Shown here one piece after another: positions 53,835 through 62,047 of a stretch of 64,000 nucleotides of DNA. The first letter of the stretch is position 1; every line of letters begins with the position of its first letter. The notes under the pieces are model-generated. The model was not told the origin of the DNA. It saw only the letters and a program-made list of their open reading frames with translations, and did not search any database. The translations under genes were made by a program, and so were the position numbers. Source of the DNA: an uncultured Lachnospiraceae bacterium (GTDB lineage Bacteria > Bacillota > Clostridia > Lachnospirales > Lachnospiraceae); assembly GCA_934294885.1 (NCBI GenBank), contig CAKRAK010000013.1, positions 7,953 to 71,952 on the forward strand, written 5' to 3'.

Positions 53835-54320
53835 ATGGGAGAGACGATCAAGGTTGGAATTGCTGATTGGAAAATATGTAATATTCCAGACCAGATTACA
53901 ACAATTGGTCTTGGTTCCTGTGTAGGTGTAGTGCTGTACAGTAAAGATGCTGATTATTGCGGGTTATTGCATATTTTGCTGCCTTCGAGTGTAGAGATAA
54001 AAAATAATACAAACCGTGCAAAGTTCGCAGATACAGGAATCGAAGATATGCGAAATGAATTAATCAAGCGAGGTATCGGTGAACGGAAAATGATTGCCAA
54101 AATTGCCGGTGGTGCAGCAATGTTTCAATTTAACAGTAATTCAGAGCTTGGAACCATTGGGGACCGGAATATTAAGGCTGTAAAAGATGCGTTAAAGCAA
54201 TACGGAATTCCTATTGTTTCTGAGGATGTTGGTAAAGATTATGGAAGAACTATCATTTTTTCTCCCGAGACAAAGCTGCTTACAATTCGTTCAGCCGGAA
54301 AAAATGATATAACTATTTAA
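53835..54320 (+). CDS. cheD: Chemotaxis receptor deamidase CheD
   Basis: 161 residues from the ATG at 53835, two bases after cheC; a GTG at 53826 overlapping cheC is possible. The catalytic Cys-His pair is C29 (GLGSCVGV) and H46 (GLLHILLP). CheD deamidates receptor glutamines and stimulates CheC. The KIAGGAAMF and GKDYGRTI motifs are also conserved. Confidence 0.95.
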   Translation: MGETIKVGIADWKICNIPDQITTIGLGSCVGVVLYSKDADYCGLLHILLPSSVEIKNNTNRAKFADTGIEDMRNELIKRGIGERKMIAKIAGGAAMFQFNSNSELGTIGDRNIKAVKDALKQYGIPIVSEDVGKDYGRTIIFSPETKLLTIRSAGKNDITI

Positions 54321-54335
54321 TTTGGAGAAGACCTG

Positions 54336-54620
54336 ATGAAATTACAGTATGTAAGAGCGTTTATTGTTTTGGTGGCCGGTTTGATAACATTGATTCTTAA
54401 CATAAAGACACAAAAGGATGTAACAACATCTTTGCTTATTTTGTTAATCGTGTTAATCGTTTTTTATTTGATTGGTACACTGATAACGGAAATAATTGAA
54501 AAGAGTCTGCAACAATCCGATAAAAATCCCAATTTGGAGATTGTTAACAATGAGGATGAAGAAGAGGAGACGCAAACAGAAGAAGTTCATGTTTCTTTTG
54601 ATGAGGAAGAAACAGAATAG
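54336..54620 (+). CDS. Small two-helix membrane protein of unknown function
   Basis: 94 residues: two hydrophobic helices (about 7-23 and 30-52) followed by a strongly acidic cytoplasmic tail (NEDEEEETQTEEVHVSFDEEETE). GGAGA precedes the ATG. It lies between cheD and fliA, where fla/che operons of Clostridia often carry a small membrane protein of no known function. I do not recognise a family. Confidence 0.55.
   Translation: MKLQYVRAFIVLVAGLITLILNIKTQKDVTTSLLILLIVLIVFYLIGTLITEIIEKSLQQSDKNPNLEIVNNEDEEEETQTEEVHVSFDEEETE
54497..54523 (+). promoter_or_regulatory. Possible sigma-28 promoter upstream of fliA
   Basis: TGAA (54497-54500) and TCCGATAA (54516-54523) are 15 bases apart, matching the sigma-28 pattern TAAA-N15-GCCGATAA with two mismatches. 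It lies inside the preceding small gene, 107 bases upstream of the fliA start. Confidence 0.4.
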
Positions 54621-54629
54621 AGGTGTTAG

Positions 54630-55394
54630 ATGGACGATATAAAGAAAACACAATTATGGGAGGAATATGCGAAAACAAAATCAGACCAGGTTCGTGAACA
54701 GTTGATTTTGGAGTATGTTTCTTTGGTTAAGCTTGTAGCAGGTCGTCTCAACATGTATTTAGGCTATACTGTGGAATATGATGATTTGGTAAGTTACGGT
54801 GTATTTGGGTTGATAGATGCGATTGATAAGTTTGATCTTTGTAAAGGAATCAAATTTGAAACCTATGCCAGCCTTCGAATCAGAGGCTCTATATTAGACC
54901 AGATACGAAAGATGGATTGGATTCCCCGTTCTGTCAGACAAAAACAAAAACAGATAGAAAGTGCAATTTCAAAGCTGGAAAAAGAAAAAGGTTCTAATGT
55001 CAGGGATGTTGATATTGCAAATGAGCTCGGTATATCTTTGGATGAATACCGTGGTTGGGAAAGTCAGACTAATATTTCCAATGTTGCATCCTTAGACGAA
55101 TTTATGGAGCAGGGAACAGAAGGAACCGTAAAGGAATTTCGCAACAGTACCTATATTGAACCGGAGGATGCTGTTGACCGTGAAGAAATCAAAAATATGC
55201 TGATGGAAGCTTTGGAGTTGTTGACGGAAAAAGAAAAGAAGGTTGTTCTTTTGTATTATTATGAGGATTTAACCTTGAAGGAGGTTGCCGGAGTATTAGA
55301 GGTTTCAGAATCCAGAATCTCTCAGCTACACTCAAAGGCTTTAGAAAAGATGAAAAAATATTTAGGAAAATATTTTGAAATACTAATGGGATAA
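54630..55394 (+). CDS. fliA: Flagellar sigma factor sigma-28 (FliA/SigD)
   Basis: 254 residues of the sigma-70 family, type FliA. Region 2 contains DLVSYGVFGLIDAIDKFD and FETYASLRIRGSILDQIRKMDW, both diagnostic. Region 4 has LTLKEVAGVLEVSESRISQLHSKAL. It directs RNA polymerase to late flagellar and chemotaxis promoters. The gene is at the usual place near the operon end, as in Bacillus. Confidence 0.96.
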   Translation: MDDIKKTQLWEEYAKTKSDQVREQLILEYVSLVKLVAGRLNMYLGYTVEYDDLVSYGVFGLIDAIDKFDLCKGIKFETYASLRIRGSILDQIRKMDWIPRSVRQKQKQIESAISKLEKEKGSNVRDVDIANELGISLDEYRGWESQTNISNVASLDEFMEQGTEGTVKEFRNSTYIEPEDAVDREEIKNMLMEALELLTEKEKKVVLLYYYEDLTLKEVAGVLEVSESRISQLHSKALEKMKKYLGKYFEILMG

Positions 55395-55410
55395 GAAAAT
55401 CGGAGGAAGA

Positions 55411-57012
55411 ATGAAGTATTTAAATGGTTTTTTTCAACTGGATATTCGCGAGAATGCTACCTATGTTTTGGTATACCCGCCAAAGGAAGACGGCAAACAG
55501 GTCACTGTTCAGGAGTTTGTTGAATATATAGAACGTTGTGGGATTCATAACTATGATCTGGTCCAACTGAATAAGGATTTTTCCGATGTTTCGGAGAAGA
55601 AAGAAATATTTGTTTCTTCCGATGTTATATCCGAGGTAAACGAAACCGCAAAAGTACGGATTTCTTCTGACCGGATGACAGTGTATATTCGTTTTTATCC
55701 GCCTTCTAAGCATGGTAAGCTTATGACGGAACGGGATATATTAAATGAACTCATTCGGGAAAAAATCAAATACGGAGTTTCCGGAAAAATCGTAAAAGCA
55801 TATCTAAACGGACGTCAGTTTTGCAGAGATATTCCCATTGCAAAAGGAAAAGCCGTGGTGCAGGGTGTGGATGCAAGCATTGATTACAAATTCGAGACAT
55901 GTCCGACAGCGAAGCCGAAGTTAAATGAAGACGGTAGTGTAGATTTTCATGAATTGAATTTGTTTACACCTGTGAAGGCAGGGGATTTGTTAGCACAGCT
56001 GACACCGGAATATACAGGCGAAGAGGGTATTGATGTATACGGTAACAAGATTCTTCCTCGGAAGGTTCAAAGACTGGTCTTGAAGCACGGTAGAAACATT
56101 CGGATGTCGGAGGACAGATTAAGCATTTATTCTGAGATTGACGGAGACGTTAAGTTAGAACAGGATACGGTATTTGTATCTAATACCTATAATGTAGCTG
56201 CGGATGTAGATGCCTCCACGGGAGATATTGATTATAACGGTAATATTACCATTGCAGGAAATGTGCGTTCCGGTTTTACGGTTAGAGCGACCGGAGATAT
56301 AGAAGTAAACGGTATCGTAGAAGGAGCTACATTAATTTCCGGAGGTAATATAGTAATCAAACGTGGTGCCCAGGGTATGGGAAAGGCAATCCTTGATGCA
56401 AAAAATGATATTGTTACCAAATTCATTGAAAGCTGTACTGTAAAAGCCGGCCATATTATTAACACGGGTTCAAGCCTTCATTCTGATTTGACTGCAGGAG
56501 CATCAGTGATTGTCAGTGGTAAAAAAGGATTTTTGATTGGTGGAAATATTTCTGCAGGACAAGTAATCGAAGCTTGTGTAATCGGTAACAAAATGAATAC
56601 CCAGACCATTCTCCGAGTTGGCGTGGAGCCGGAGGTGATGGATCGGTTCAAAGAGCTGACAGTCAGTATAAAGGAAAAACAGGAAGAAATACTGAATCAT
56701 CAGCAAATCCTTAACGGTCTTAAGAAAAAATTAAAGGAAGGGAATAAGCTTTTACCGAACCAGATTATGATTGCAAAGCAATCCACCGAGCGATTGACTG
56801 CTTTGAATGGACAGCTTGAAAAAGAATCCGAGGAATATATTAATTTAAAACAGGAAATTGAGAATAATAAAGATGGAAAAGTAATTGTAGATCATGTTGT
56901 TTTTCCGGGTGTGTGTATTTATATTTCAAATCGGGTATACCCTGTAAAGGATAATCGAAGCAGATGTCAGTTCCGAATTGACGGTGCTGATGTGGTAACT
57001 CTTCCGATTTGA
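55411..57012 (+). CDS. DUF342/FapA family protein
   Basis: 533 residues. The N-terminal half resembles the FapA domain (PTAKPKLNEDGSVDFHELNLF, GDLLAQLTPEYTGEEGIDVYGNKI). The middle is a right-handed beta-helix of short repeats (DIDYNGNITIAGNVRSGFTVRATGDIEVNG). The C-terminus is a coiled coil (about 410-470) and a beta segment. DUF342 proteins occur in motility clusters of Firmicutes; their role is not established, but polar localisation and motility effects are reported for relatives. Confidence 0.82.
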   Translation: MKYLNGFFQLDIRENATYVLVYPPKEDGKQVTVQEFVEYIERCGIHNYDLVQLNKDFSDVSEKKEIFVSSDVISEVNETAKVRISSDRMTVYIRFYPPSKHGKLMTERDILNELIREKIKYGVSGKIVKAYLNGRQFCRDIPIAKGKAVVQGVDASIDYKFETCPTAKPKLNEDGSVDFHELNLFTPVKAGDLLAQLTPEYTGEEGIDVYGNKILPRKVQRLVLKHGRNIRMSEDRLSIYSEIDGDVKLEQDTVFVSNTYNVAADVDASTGDIDYNGNITIAGNVRSGFTVRATGDIEVNGIVEGATLISGGNIVIKRGAQGMGKAILDAKNDIVTKFIESCTVKAGHIINTGSSLHSDLTAGASVIVSGKKGFLIGGNISAGQVIEACVIGNKMNTQTILRVGVEPEVMDRFKELTVSIKEKQEEILNHQQILNGLKKKLKEGNKLLPNQIMIAKQSTERLTALNGQLEKESEEYINLKQEIENNKDGKVIVDHVVFPGVCIYISNRVYPVKDNRSRCQFRIDGADVVTLPI

Positions 57013-57031
57013 AAAAAAAGGTGGTGCTTTT

Positions 57032-57376
57032 ATGATACGTCCCATAGAAATGCAGATGATTCTGCCTCGTTCGGAATCAGTTGGTAATATGCAACAGAAT
57101 GAAATGCAGCATGCCGTTACGGTGAATAACAATGCGGCAACTGAGGTTTTAAAAAATGAACAACGCCTTAGTGAGACGATTGTGAAAAAAGAAGAAAAAC
57201 AGTTTGACACATTTCAGTATGATGCAAAAGAGGAAGGAAATGGTAACTACAAAAATACAAATAAAAGAAAAAAGGGCAGTAAAACTTCACAACCAGAAAA
57301 ATCGTCAAGTCATTTGGACGTGACAAAGCAGGAAAACCGGCAGGATGTTCAGCCGAGAATTGATATTCAAATATAA
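57032..57376 (+). CDS. Conserved hypothetical protein of flagellar operon tails
   Basis: 114 residues, no membrane segment. It starts MIRPIEMQMILPRSESVGNMQQ, a pattern I associate with a small family at this position in clostridial fla/che operons. The middle is Lys/Glu/Asn-rich and probably disordered, and the C-terminus is basic then IDIQI. The function is unknown. It has AAAAGGTGG as the ribosome binding site. Confidence 0.55.
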   Translation: MIRPIEMQMILPRSESVGNMQQNEMQHAVTVNNNAATEVLKNEQRLSETIVKKEEKQFDTFQYDAKEEGNGNYKNTNKRKKGSKTSQPEKSSSHLDVTKQENRQDVQPRIDIQI

Positions 57377-57402
57377 CAAAATAACCAGAGAGGAAGTTAA
57401 AT

Positions 57403-58362
57403 ATGACAGCAACCATTGTAGTAATGATAATTATTGGAATTATATTTATTTTTGTAAGTTATTTCATATCAGAGAAAATAGCATCTGAAAGTCAAAGTAA
57501 AAATGAAGATTTGTTAACCGTTGATGAAAACTATAAGTTCTCTGACAGGGAGCTTCAGATTATAAAGACAAAGATAGAAGATGTTATCGCAAGACAGGCA
57601 AAGGACATTTTATATGAAACAAACGATTCTTTAGCTTCTATGGCAAATGAAAAAACAATGGCATTAGGCGATTATGCGGTATCCGTTTGTGATGAGATTG
57701 AAAAAAATCACAAAGAGGTTATGTTTTTGTACAGTATGTTGGATGATAAGCAAAAGGAATTAATGGAAACCGTCAAAAAAGTAGATGAAATGAAGGCAGA
57801 CATTAATGAATTGTTAAAACAATACGAAGCACTTCCGGATTTGTCAAAGACTGCTGCATTCATTGACAAGGCAGCCGATGACAGGAAAGAAGAGCCAAAG
57901 AAAGAGGACGTGGAAGAGAAAAGAGATTATCCGAAAAATTCCGCATTAGATCAGTTGTCGGCATTAAAACAGTCGTACAAGGAAGTTGTTAAGGAGAATG
58001 ATACGGTATCTGTTTCGGATACAAAAAAAGAAGATTCGGAAGTAAAAGAAAAGGAGGAACCGACGGCATCTGAATCAGAGAAAACGGAGCACTCCGAAAG
58101 CAGCGTAGCACAGGTAGAAAAAACGGATACAGATACTATGGAAGAGGTATTGGTTGAAGATGATGATCCTTTTGCGGAAATTGATCATACAGATATAGAT
58201 TTTGACGATGTTATGGATGAGGAATTTGAAGAACAGGATAATTCAAATGATATTATTCTTGAAATGTATCGTAATGGAAACAGTATTTTAGACATTGCAA
58301 AGCAATTAGGACTGGGTGTGGGTGAAGTACGCCTGGTAATTGATTTATACCAAGGAGAATGA
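57403..58362 (+). CDS. SwrB/DUF6115-like membrane protein with C-terminal HTH-like motif
   Basis: 319 residues. One N-terminal helix (TATIVVMIIIGIIFIFVSYFI), a long coiled coil and an acidic linker lead to a C-terminal segment (DIILEMYRNGNSILDIAKQLGLGVGEVRLVIDLY), the helix-turn-helix-like element of the SwrB/YlxL type. SwrB helps FliG assemble in Bacillus, and its gene lies between sigD and rpsB, exactly as here. Similarity is low outside that motif. Confidence 0.7.
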   Translation: MTATIVVMIIIGIIFIFVSYFISEKIASESQSKNEDLLTVDENYKFSDRELQIIKTKIEDVIARQAKDILYETNDSLASMANEKTMALGDYAVSVCDEIEKNHKEVMFLYSMLDDKQKELMETVKKVDEMKADINELLKQYEALPDLSKTAAFIDKAADDRKEEPKKEDVEEKRDYPKNSALDQLSALKQSYKEVVKENDTVSVSDTKKEDSEVKEKEEPTASESEKTEHSESSVAQVEKTDTDTMEEVLVEDDDPFAEIDHTDIDFDDVMDEEFEEQDNSNDIILEMYRNGNSILDIAKQLGLGVGEVRLVIDLYQGE

Positions 58363-58364
58363 TT

Positions 58365-58895
58365 ATGAAATTTCGATATTTTTTAAGAGGCTTAGGTGCC
58401 GGTATTGTTTTCTCAGCTATTATTTTTGTCATTGCTTACAATAGTAAGGGAACAGAAATCAGTGACGAGGAAATTATCAGACGGGCGAAAAACTTAGGAA
58501 TGACAGAGTCTCAGGATCAAATCGGTGCTCTGTTGGAGGAACGGACTGACGAACAAACCTCTCAGGGAAAAGAGGATGCAGAGCAAAAAAATACGGAACA
58601 GAAAACAAAAGAGGACACAAAAACAACAGGGACAAAGAATTCAGATGCCGGTCAGACAGAAAAGCCGACAACAGAAGAGGACAAACAGGAATCTGTTGAA
58701 TTGGTGGTAACCTCCGGTATGTCATCTTATCCGGTTTGCCAAAAGCTGCAGGAATTGGGATTGATCGATAATGCAGAAGAATTTGATGATTTTTTGATTG
58801 AAAAAGGATATGCAAGTAAAATCAGTGTTGGCACCCATACCTTAAAGAAAGGAATGACAAAAGAAGAAATTGCGTATGCAATTTCAGATAAATAA
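58365..58895 (+). CDS. MltG/YceG-like N-terminal domain protein lacking the catalytic domain
   Basis: 176 residues from the ATG at 58365, six bases after AAGGAGA; an ATG at 58359 overlaps the ribosome binding site. It has one N-terminal helix, a Lys/Glu/Thr-rich linker and a C-terminal LysM-like segment (VTSGMSSYPVCQKLQELGLID, IKISVGTHTLKKGMTKEEIAYAI type). This resembles the substrate-binding subdomain of endolytic transglycosylases MltG, but the catalytic part is absent. It may bind peptidoglycan near the motor. The call is tentative. Confidence 0.6.
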   Translation: MKFRYFLRGLGAGIVFSAIIFVIAYNSKGTEISDEEIIRRAKNLGMTESQDQIGALLEERTDEQTSQGKEDAEQKNTEQKTKEDTKTTGTKNSDAGQTEKPTTEEDKQESVELVVTSGMSSYPVCQKLQELGLIDNAEEFDDFLIEKGYASKISVGTHTLKKGMTKEEIAYAISDK

Positions 58896-58904
58896 AAAAA
58901 GTCC

Positions 58905-58933
58905 TTGTGGTATTAATATTTCTATGCTATAAT
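58905..58933 (+). promoter_or_regulatory. Promoter of rpsB-tsf
   Basis: TTGTGG (58905-58910) and an extended TGCTATAAT (TATAAT at 58928-58933) are separated by 17 bases. Transcription would start near 58940, giving a leader of about 120 bases. Confidence 0.65.
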
Positions 58934-58939
58934 ACCACT

Positions 58940-59048
58940 CGGTAAAAATAAAACACAGTAGTGGATTTCCGATTATGGTGCATATGTGCAATCAGGGACG
59001 CGTGTTGTAGGTGTGTTTGTCGGATTAGAAACTGCTGGAAGGAAAAAC
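58940..59048 (+). ncRNA. Possible structured rpsB leader
   Basis: The leader has complementary arms CCACT/AGTGG (58934-58938 and 58960-58964), TCCGA/TCGGA, and GATT...AATC enclosing TGCA/TGCA. S2 is autoregulated in other bacteria. No known family was recognised, so this is only a structural hint. Confidence 0.3.
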
Positions 59049-59061
59049 CAGGAGGTATATT

Positions 59062-59784
59062 ATGAGCGTTATTTCAATGAAACAGTTATTGGAAGCAGGT
59101 GTACATTTCGGACACCAGACAAGAAGATGGAACCCTAAGATGGCTGAGTACATTTATACTGAGCGTAACGGAATCTACATCATTGACTTACAGAAGTCAG
59201 TTGGTAAAGTAGACGAAGCTTATGAAGCAATCAAGAAATGTGCTGCTGAAGGTGGTAAGATCTTATTCGTAGGAACAAAGAAGCAGGCTCAGGATTCTGT
59301 TAAATCAGAGGCTGAAAGATGCGGTATGTATTTCGTAAACGAGAGATGGTTAGGTGGTATGTTAACAAACTGGAATACCATTGAGACTCGTATCGCTACA
59401 TTAAAGAAATATGAGCAGATGGAAGAAGACGGAACATTTGATGTTCTTCCAAAGAAAGAAGTTATTAAGATTAAGAAAGAGATGGAGAAGCTTACTAAGA
59501 ACTTAGGCGGTATTAAGGAAATGGGCGGCGCTCCTGACATGATTTTTGTAGTAGATCCACGTAAGGAAAGAATTTGTATTCAGGAAGCTCATTCATTGGG
59601 AATTCCTTTAGTTGGTATTGCTGATACAAACTGTGACCCTGAAGAATTAGATTACGTTATCCCAGGTAATGACGATGCAATCCGTGCAGTTAAGTTAATT
59701 GTTGCTAAGATGGCAGATGCTGTTATCGAAGGTAATCAGGGTGTTGACGCTGAAGTTTCTGAAGAAGAAGTGGATGCTGAATAA
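59062..59784 (+). CDS. rpsB: 30S ribosomal protein S2
   Basis: 240 residues, standard length. The N-terminus SVISMKQLLEAGVHFGHQTRRWNPKM is diagnostic for bacterial S2, followed by YIIDLQKSV, ERWLGGMLTNW and GIPLVGIADTNCDP. CAGGAGG is the ribosome binding site. Codon use is more biased than in the neighbouring flagellar genes, as expected for a highly expressed gene. Confidence 0.98.
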   Translation: MSVISMKQLLEAGVHFGHQTRRWNPKMAEYIYTERNGIYIIDLQKSVGKVDEAYEAIKKCAAEGGKILFVGTKKQAQDSVKSEAERCGMYFVNERWLGGMLTNWNTIETRIATLKKYEQMEEDGTFDVLPKKEVIKIKKEMEKLTKNLGGIKEMGGAPDMIFVVDPRKERICIQEAHSLGIPLVGIADTNCDPEELDYVIPGNDDAIRAVKLIVAKMADAVIEGNQGVDAEVSEEEVDAE

Positions 59785-59796
59785 TTACAGCATAAT

Positions 59797-59828
59797 AAGC
59801 CTCAGCCACGTGACTGGGGCTTTTTTTA
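59797..59828 (+). terminator. Terminator-like hairpin between rpsB and tsf
   Basis: AGCCTCAGCCAC (59798-59809) and GTGACTGGGGCT (59810-59821) pair with one mismatch and one G-U pair, with a small loop at the centre, then TTTTTTT. A hairpin here would lower tsf relative to rpsB. Confidence 0.8.
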
Positions 59829-59865
59829 AGAATTATAATTAGATTAATTTATGGAGGATATTAAA

Positions 59866-60939
59866 ATGGCTATTACTGCAGGTATGGTAAAAGAGTTAAG
59901 AGAAATGACAGGTGCCGGAATGATGGATTGTAAGAAGGCACTTACAGAGACAAATGGTGATATGGATGCAGCTGTTGAAGTATTAAGAAAAAGCGGTGCT
60001 GCTAAGATGGAAAAGAAAGCTTCCCGTATTGCCGCAGAGGGTATTGCCCGAGTTGCCAGCGATGGTAAGAATGCAGTAGTTGCAGAAGTTAACTCAGAGA
60101 CCGATTTCGTTGCAAAGAACGAAACATTCCAGGAGTTTGTTCAGGTTGTTGCTGATACAGCACTTGCATCTGGTTTAAATGGTGGTGCAAACGGAGAAGA
60201 TATCGAAGCAGTTCTTGGAATGAACGGTTTAAATGAACTTTTAATTGAGAAGACAGCTACAATCGGTGAGAAATTATCAGTTCGTAGATTTGGTAAGGTT
60301 TCCGGTGATTGTGTAGCAACATATCTTCATGCAGGCGGAAAAATCGGTGTAGTTGTTGCTGCTACAGGAGCAACAGGTGTTGAGGAAGCTTTAACAAATA
60401 TTGCTATGCAGATTGCTGCTATGAATCCTGAGAAGATTTCAAGAGATGATTACTCTGCTGAGGAGCTTGGTAAGTTAAGAGAAATCGTTATCGACAGCGC
60501 TCTGAATGATCCTGCATCATTACCAAAGCCAATTCAGAATGAATTATATGCTAAGGTTGAGGCTGATAACTTATTCTCAGAAGAAGATGCTGCTGTTTTA
60601 GCAGAAAAGAAGAATGATAAGTATTTATACAACTTCTTATCAAAGGAAGCTATCGCAAAGCTTGCTGAATTAGCAATGGCTAACAAGGATGCTTATATTT
60701 CTAACAAAATCTTTTCAGGCTTAGTTGAAGGTCGTATTTCTAAGCAGATTAAGGAAAATGCACTTCTTGAGCAGACATATGTTAAGGCTGAAGATGGTAA
60801 GCAGTCAGTTGCTAAGTACCTTGAGTCTGTAAATAAGGATCTTAAGATCACTGAGTTCGTTCGTTTCGAAGTTGGTGAAGGTATGGAAAAGAAAAATGAA
60901 GATTTTGCTGCTGAAGTGGCTGCACAGATGAACGCTTAA
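59866..60939 (+). CDS. tsf: Translation elongation factor Ts
   Basis: 357 residues from the ATG at 59866, which has GGAGG eight bases upstream. The N-terminal ITAGMVKELREMTGAGMMDCKKAL is the EF-Ts UBA-like signature. SETDFVAKNETF is the TDFV motif that contacts EF-Tu. The protein is longer than E. coli EF-Ts (283 residues) because of an expanded middle/C-terminal core around residues 215-300. It recycles EF-Tu. Confidence 0.96.
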   Translation: MAITAGMVKELREMTGAGMMDCKKALTETNGDMDAAVEVLRKSGAAKMEKKASRIAAEGIARVASDGKNAVVAEVNSETDFVAKNETFQEFVQVVADTALASGLNGGANGEDIEAVLGMNGLNELLIEKTATIGEKLSVRRFGKVSGDCVATYLHAGGKIGVVVAATGATGVEEALTNIAMQIAAMNPEKISRDDYSAEELGKLREIVIDSALNDPASLPKPIQNELYAKVEADNLFSEEDAAVLAEKKNDKYLYNFLSKEAIAKLAELAMANKDAYISNKIFSGLVEGRISKQIKENALLEQTYVKAEDGKQSVAKYLESVNKDLKITEFVRFEVGEGMEKKNEDFAAEVAAQMNA

Positions 60940-60994
60940 TCTTACAGTTCGCATAAGAATTTGAACCGTATTATTATCATGTAAATCAACGAAA

Positions 60995-61038
60995 AACCTT
61001 GAATTTCCTATGAAAATGGGATAATTCAAGGTTTTTTT
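60995..61038 (+). terminator. Terminator after tsf
   Basis: AACCTTGAATT (60995-61005) and AATTCAAGGTT (61023-61033) form an 11-bp stem, followed by five T. It closes rpsB-tsf and marks the boundary of the accessory region. Confidence 0.88.
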
Positions 61039-61381
61039 GCGTGTTGGGGAATAAAATTTGAATTATCGTAAATTACCGCTTATATTATCTCAAATTTGGT
61101 AAAAATTGGGGAGAGAGTTGGGGAAATTCGATTACCCAACTGGCGTGTGAAACTTTGCCTCATTTTTCTAAAATAAGTAGGTGAAGATTGCCTGTTTCAT
61201 TTTTTGGGGAGTAGTGTAACTTCACAACTTTTGGTGTGTAGTATCGTGTGATTCCCCAACTTTTCGCAGCTTATCATGCAAAATAATAATTTGAAATACT
61301 CAGAAAGAGAGATTATAATGAGGATACAGATATTCAATTATTTGTATAAAGAAATACTTAGTAGTAAAAAGGGGAATAACA
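61039..61381 (+). other. Gene-free spacer with repeated TTGGGGA motifs
   Basis: About 340 bases without a supported gene. TTGGGGA occurs at 61044-61050, 61106-61112, 61118-61124 and 61204-61210, and its reverse complement TCCCCAA is at 61253-61259. A further CCCAAC (61135-61140) pairs with the GTTGGG at 61117-61122. Clusters like this could be recombinase or replication-protein binding sites at an element boundary. The spacer ends with the promoter at 61291-61319. A 30-codon open frame from 61318 starts inside the -10 box and is not credible. Confidence 0.5.
61291..61319 (+). promoter_or_regulatory. Strong sigma-A promoter of the orphan gene
   Basis: TTGAAA (61291-61296) and TATAAT (61314-61319) are exactly 17 bases apart. 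Transcription would start near 61326, about 55 bases before the TTG start. Confidence 0.65.
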
Positions 61382-62047
61382 TTGATTTTATACCATGTAA
61401 CGTTATTTAATAAGCCAACACAGGAAATACTGATTCCACGAATACCAGGAGATACTTCTATAGGGGAAGAAGTTAAAACAAATAGAATATGCTTAGCACC
61501 AAGTATTTTTCAATGTTTACGTGCATTGGAGATATATAAGTATTTTCAAGAAGATACGCTAGATGTTAAAGTCTATAAGATGGTCGTTGATGAAAATGAT
61601 GAACAGCTAATATCATGGAAGAAGTTATATTTAAATGGTTTGGTTGATGATGCCGCACTTACACATGAATATTGGTATAAAAGTAATCTTATTCCGATAG
61701 AATATAATGAATGTAAAATTAGTGAATGCGTTAAAAAGAGGTATATTATTATTCCCTCAAAAGAAAAAATGCGAATTAAAAAAATCATAGAAACAATGGG
61801 GGTATGTTTTGATAAATTAGAGAAATATAATGCATTTCAAATTATGAATGAATGGCTTCCACGACAATCAGAAACATTTCAAGATCAAGTAAAAAAGAAA
61901 TTAATACATAAAGTTGAAGAATATACAGAAGAGTCTGCTGAAATTTATAAGAAAATATTCAGAAATACTCCAGAACGTTTTCGTGAAGAAAAAGATTTTC
62001 GAGAAATTGAATATCTTGAAAAATGTAAAATTGAATATATTACATAG
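61382..62047 (+). CDS. Orphan accessory protein, possibly phage- or element-associated
   Basis: 221 residues. The start is a TTG with GGGG upstream; the first in-frame ATG is about 67 codons later and would remove the best-conserved part. The N-terminus (ILYHVTLFNKPTQEILIPRIP, then RICLAPSIFQCLRALE) resembles short domains seen in phage and mobile-element proteins, and an ADP-ribosyltransferase-like fold is conceivable, but no catalytic residues can be named. The C-terminal half is helical and charged. GC content is lower than in the core genes. It has its own promoter and terminator. Confidence 0.6.
   Translation: MILYHVTLFNKPTQEILIPRIPGDTSIGEEVKTNRICLAPSIFQCLRALEIYKYFQEDTLDVKVYKMVVDENDEQLISWKKLYLNGLVDDAALTHEYWYKSNLIPIEYNECKISECVKKRYIIIPSKEKMRIKKIIETMGVCFDKLEKYNAFQIMNEWLPRQSETFQDQVKKKLIHKVEEYTEESAEIYKKIFRNTPERFREEKDFREIEYLEKCKIEYIT

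Noticed and set aside
61318..61410. 30-codon open frame before the orphan gene
   Set aside because: Its ATG lies inside the -10 box of the promoter, so it would not be in the transcript.
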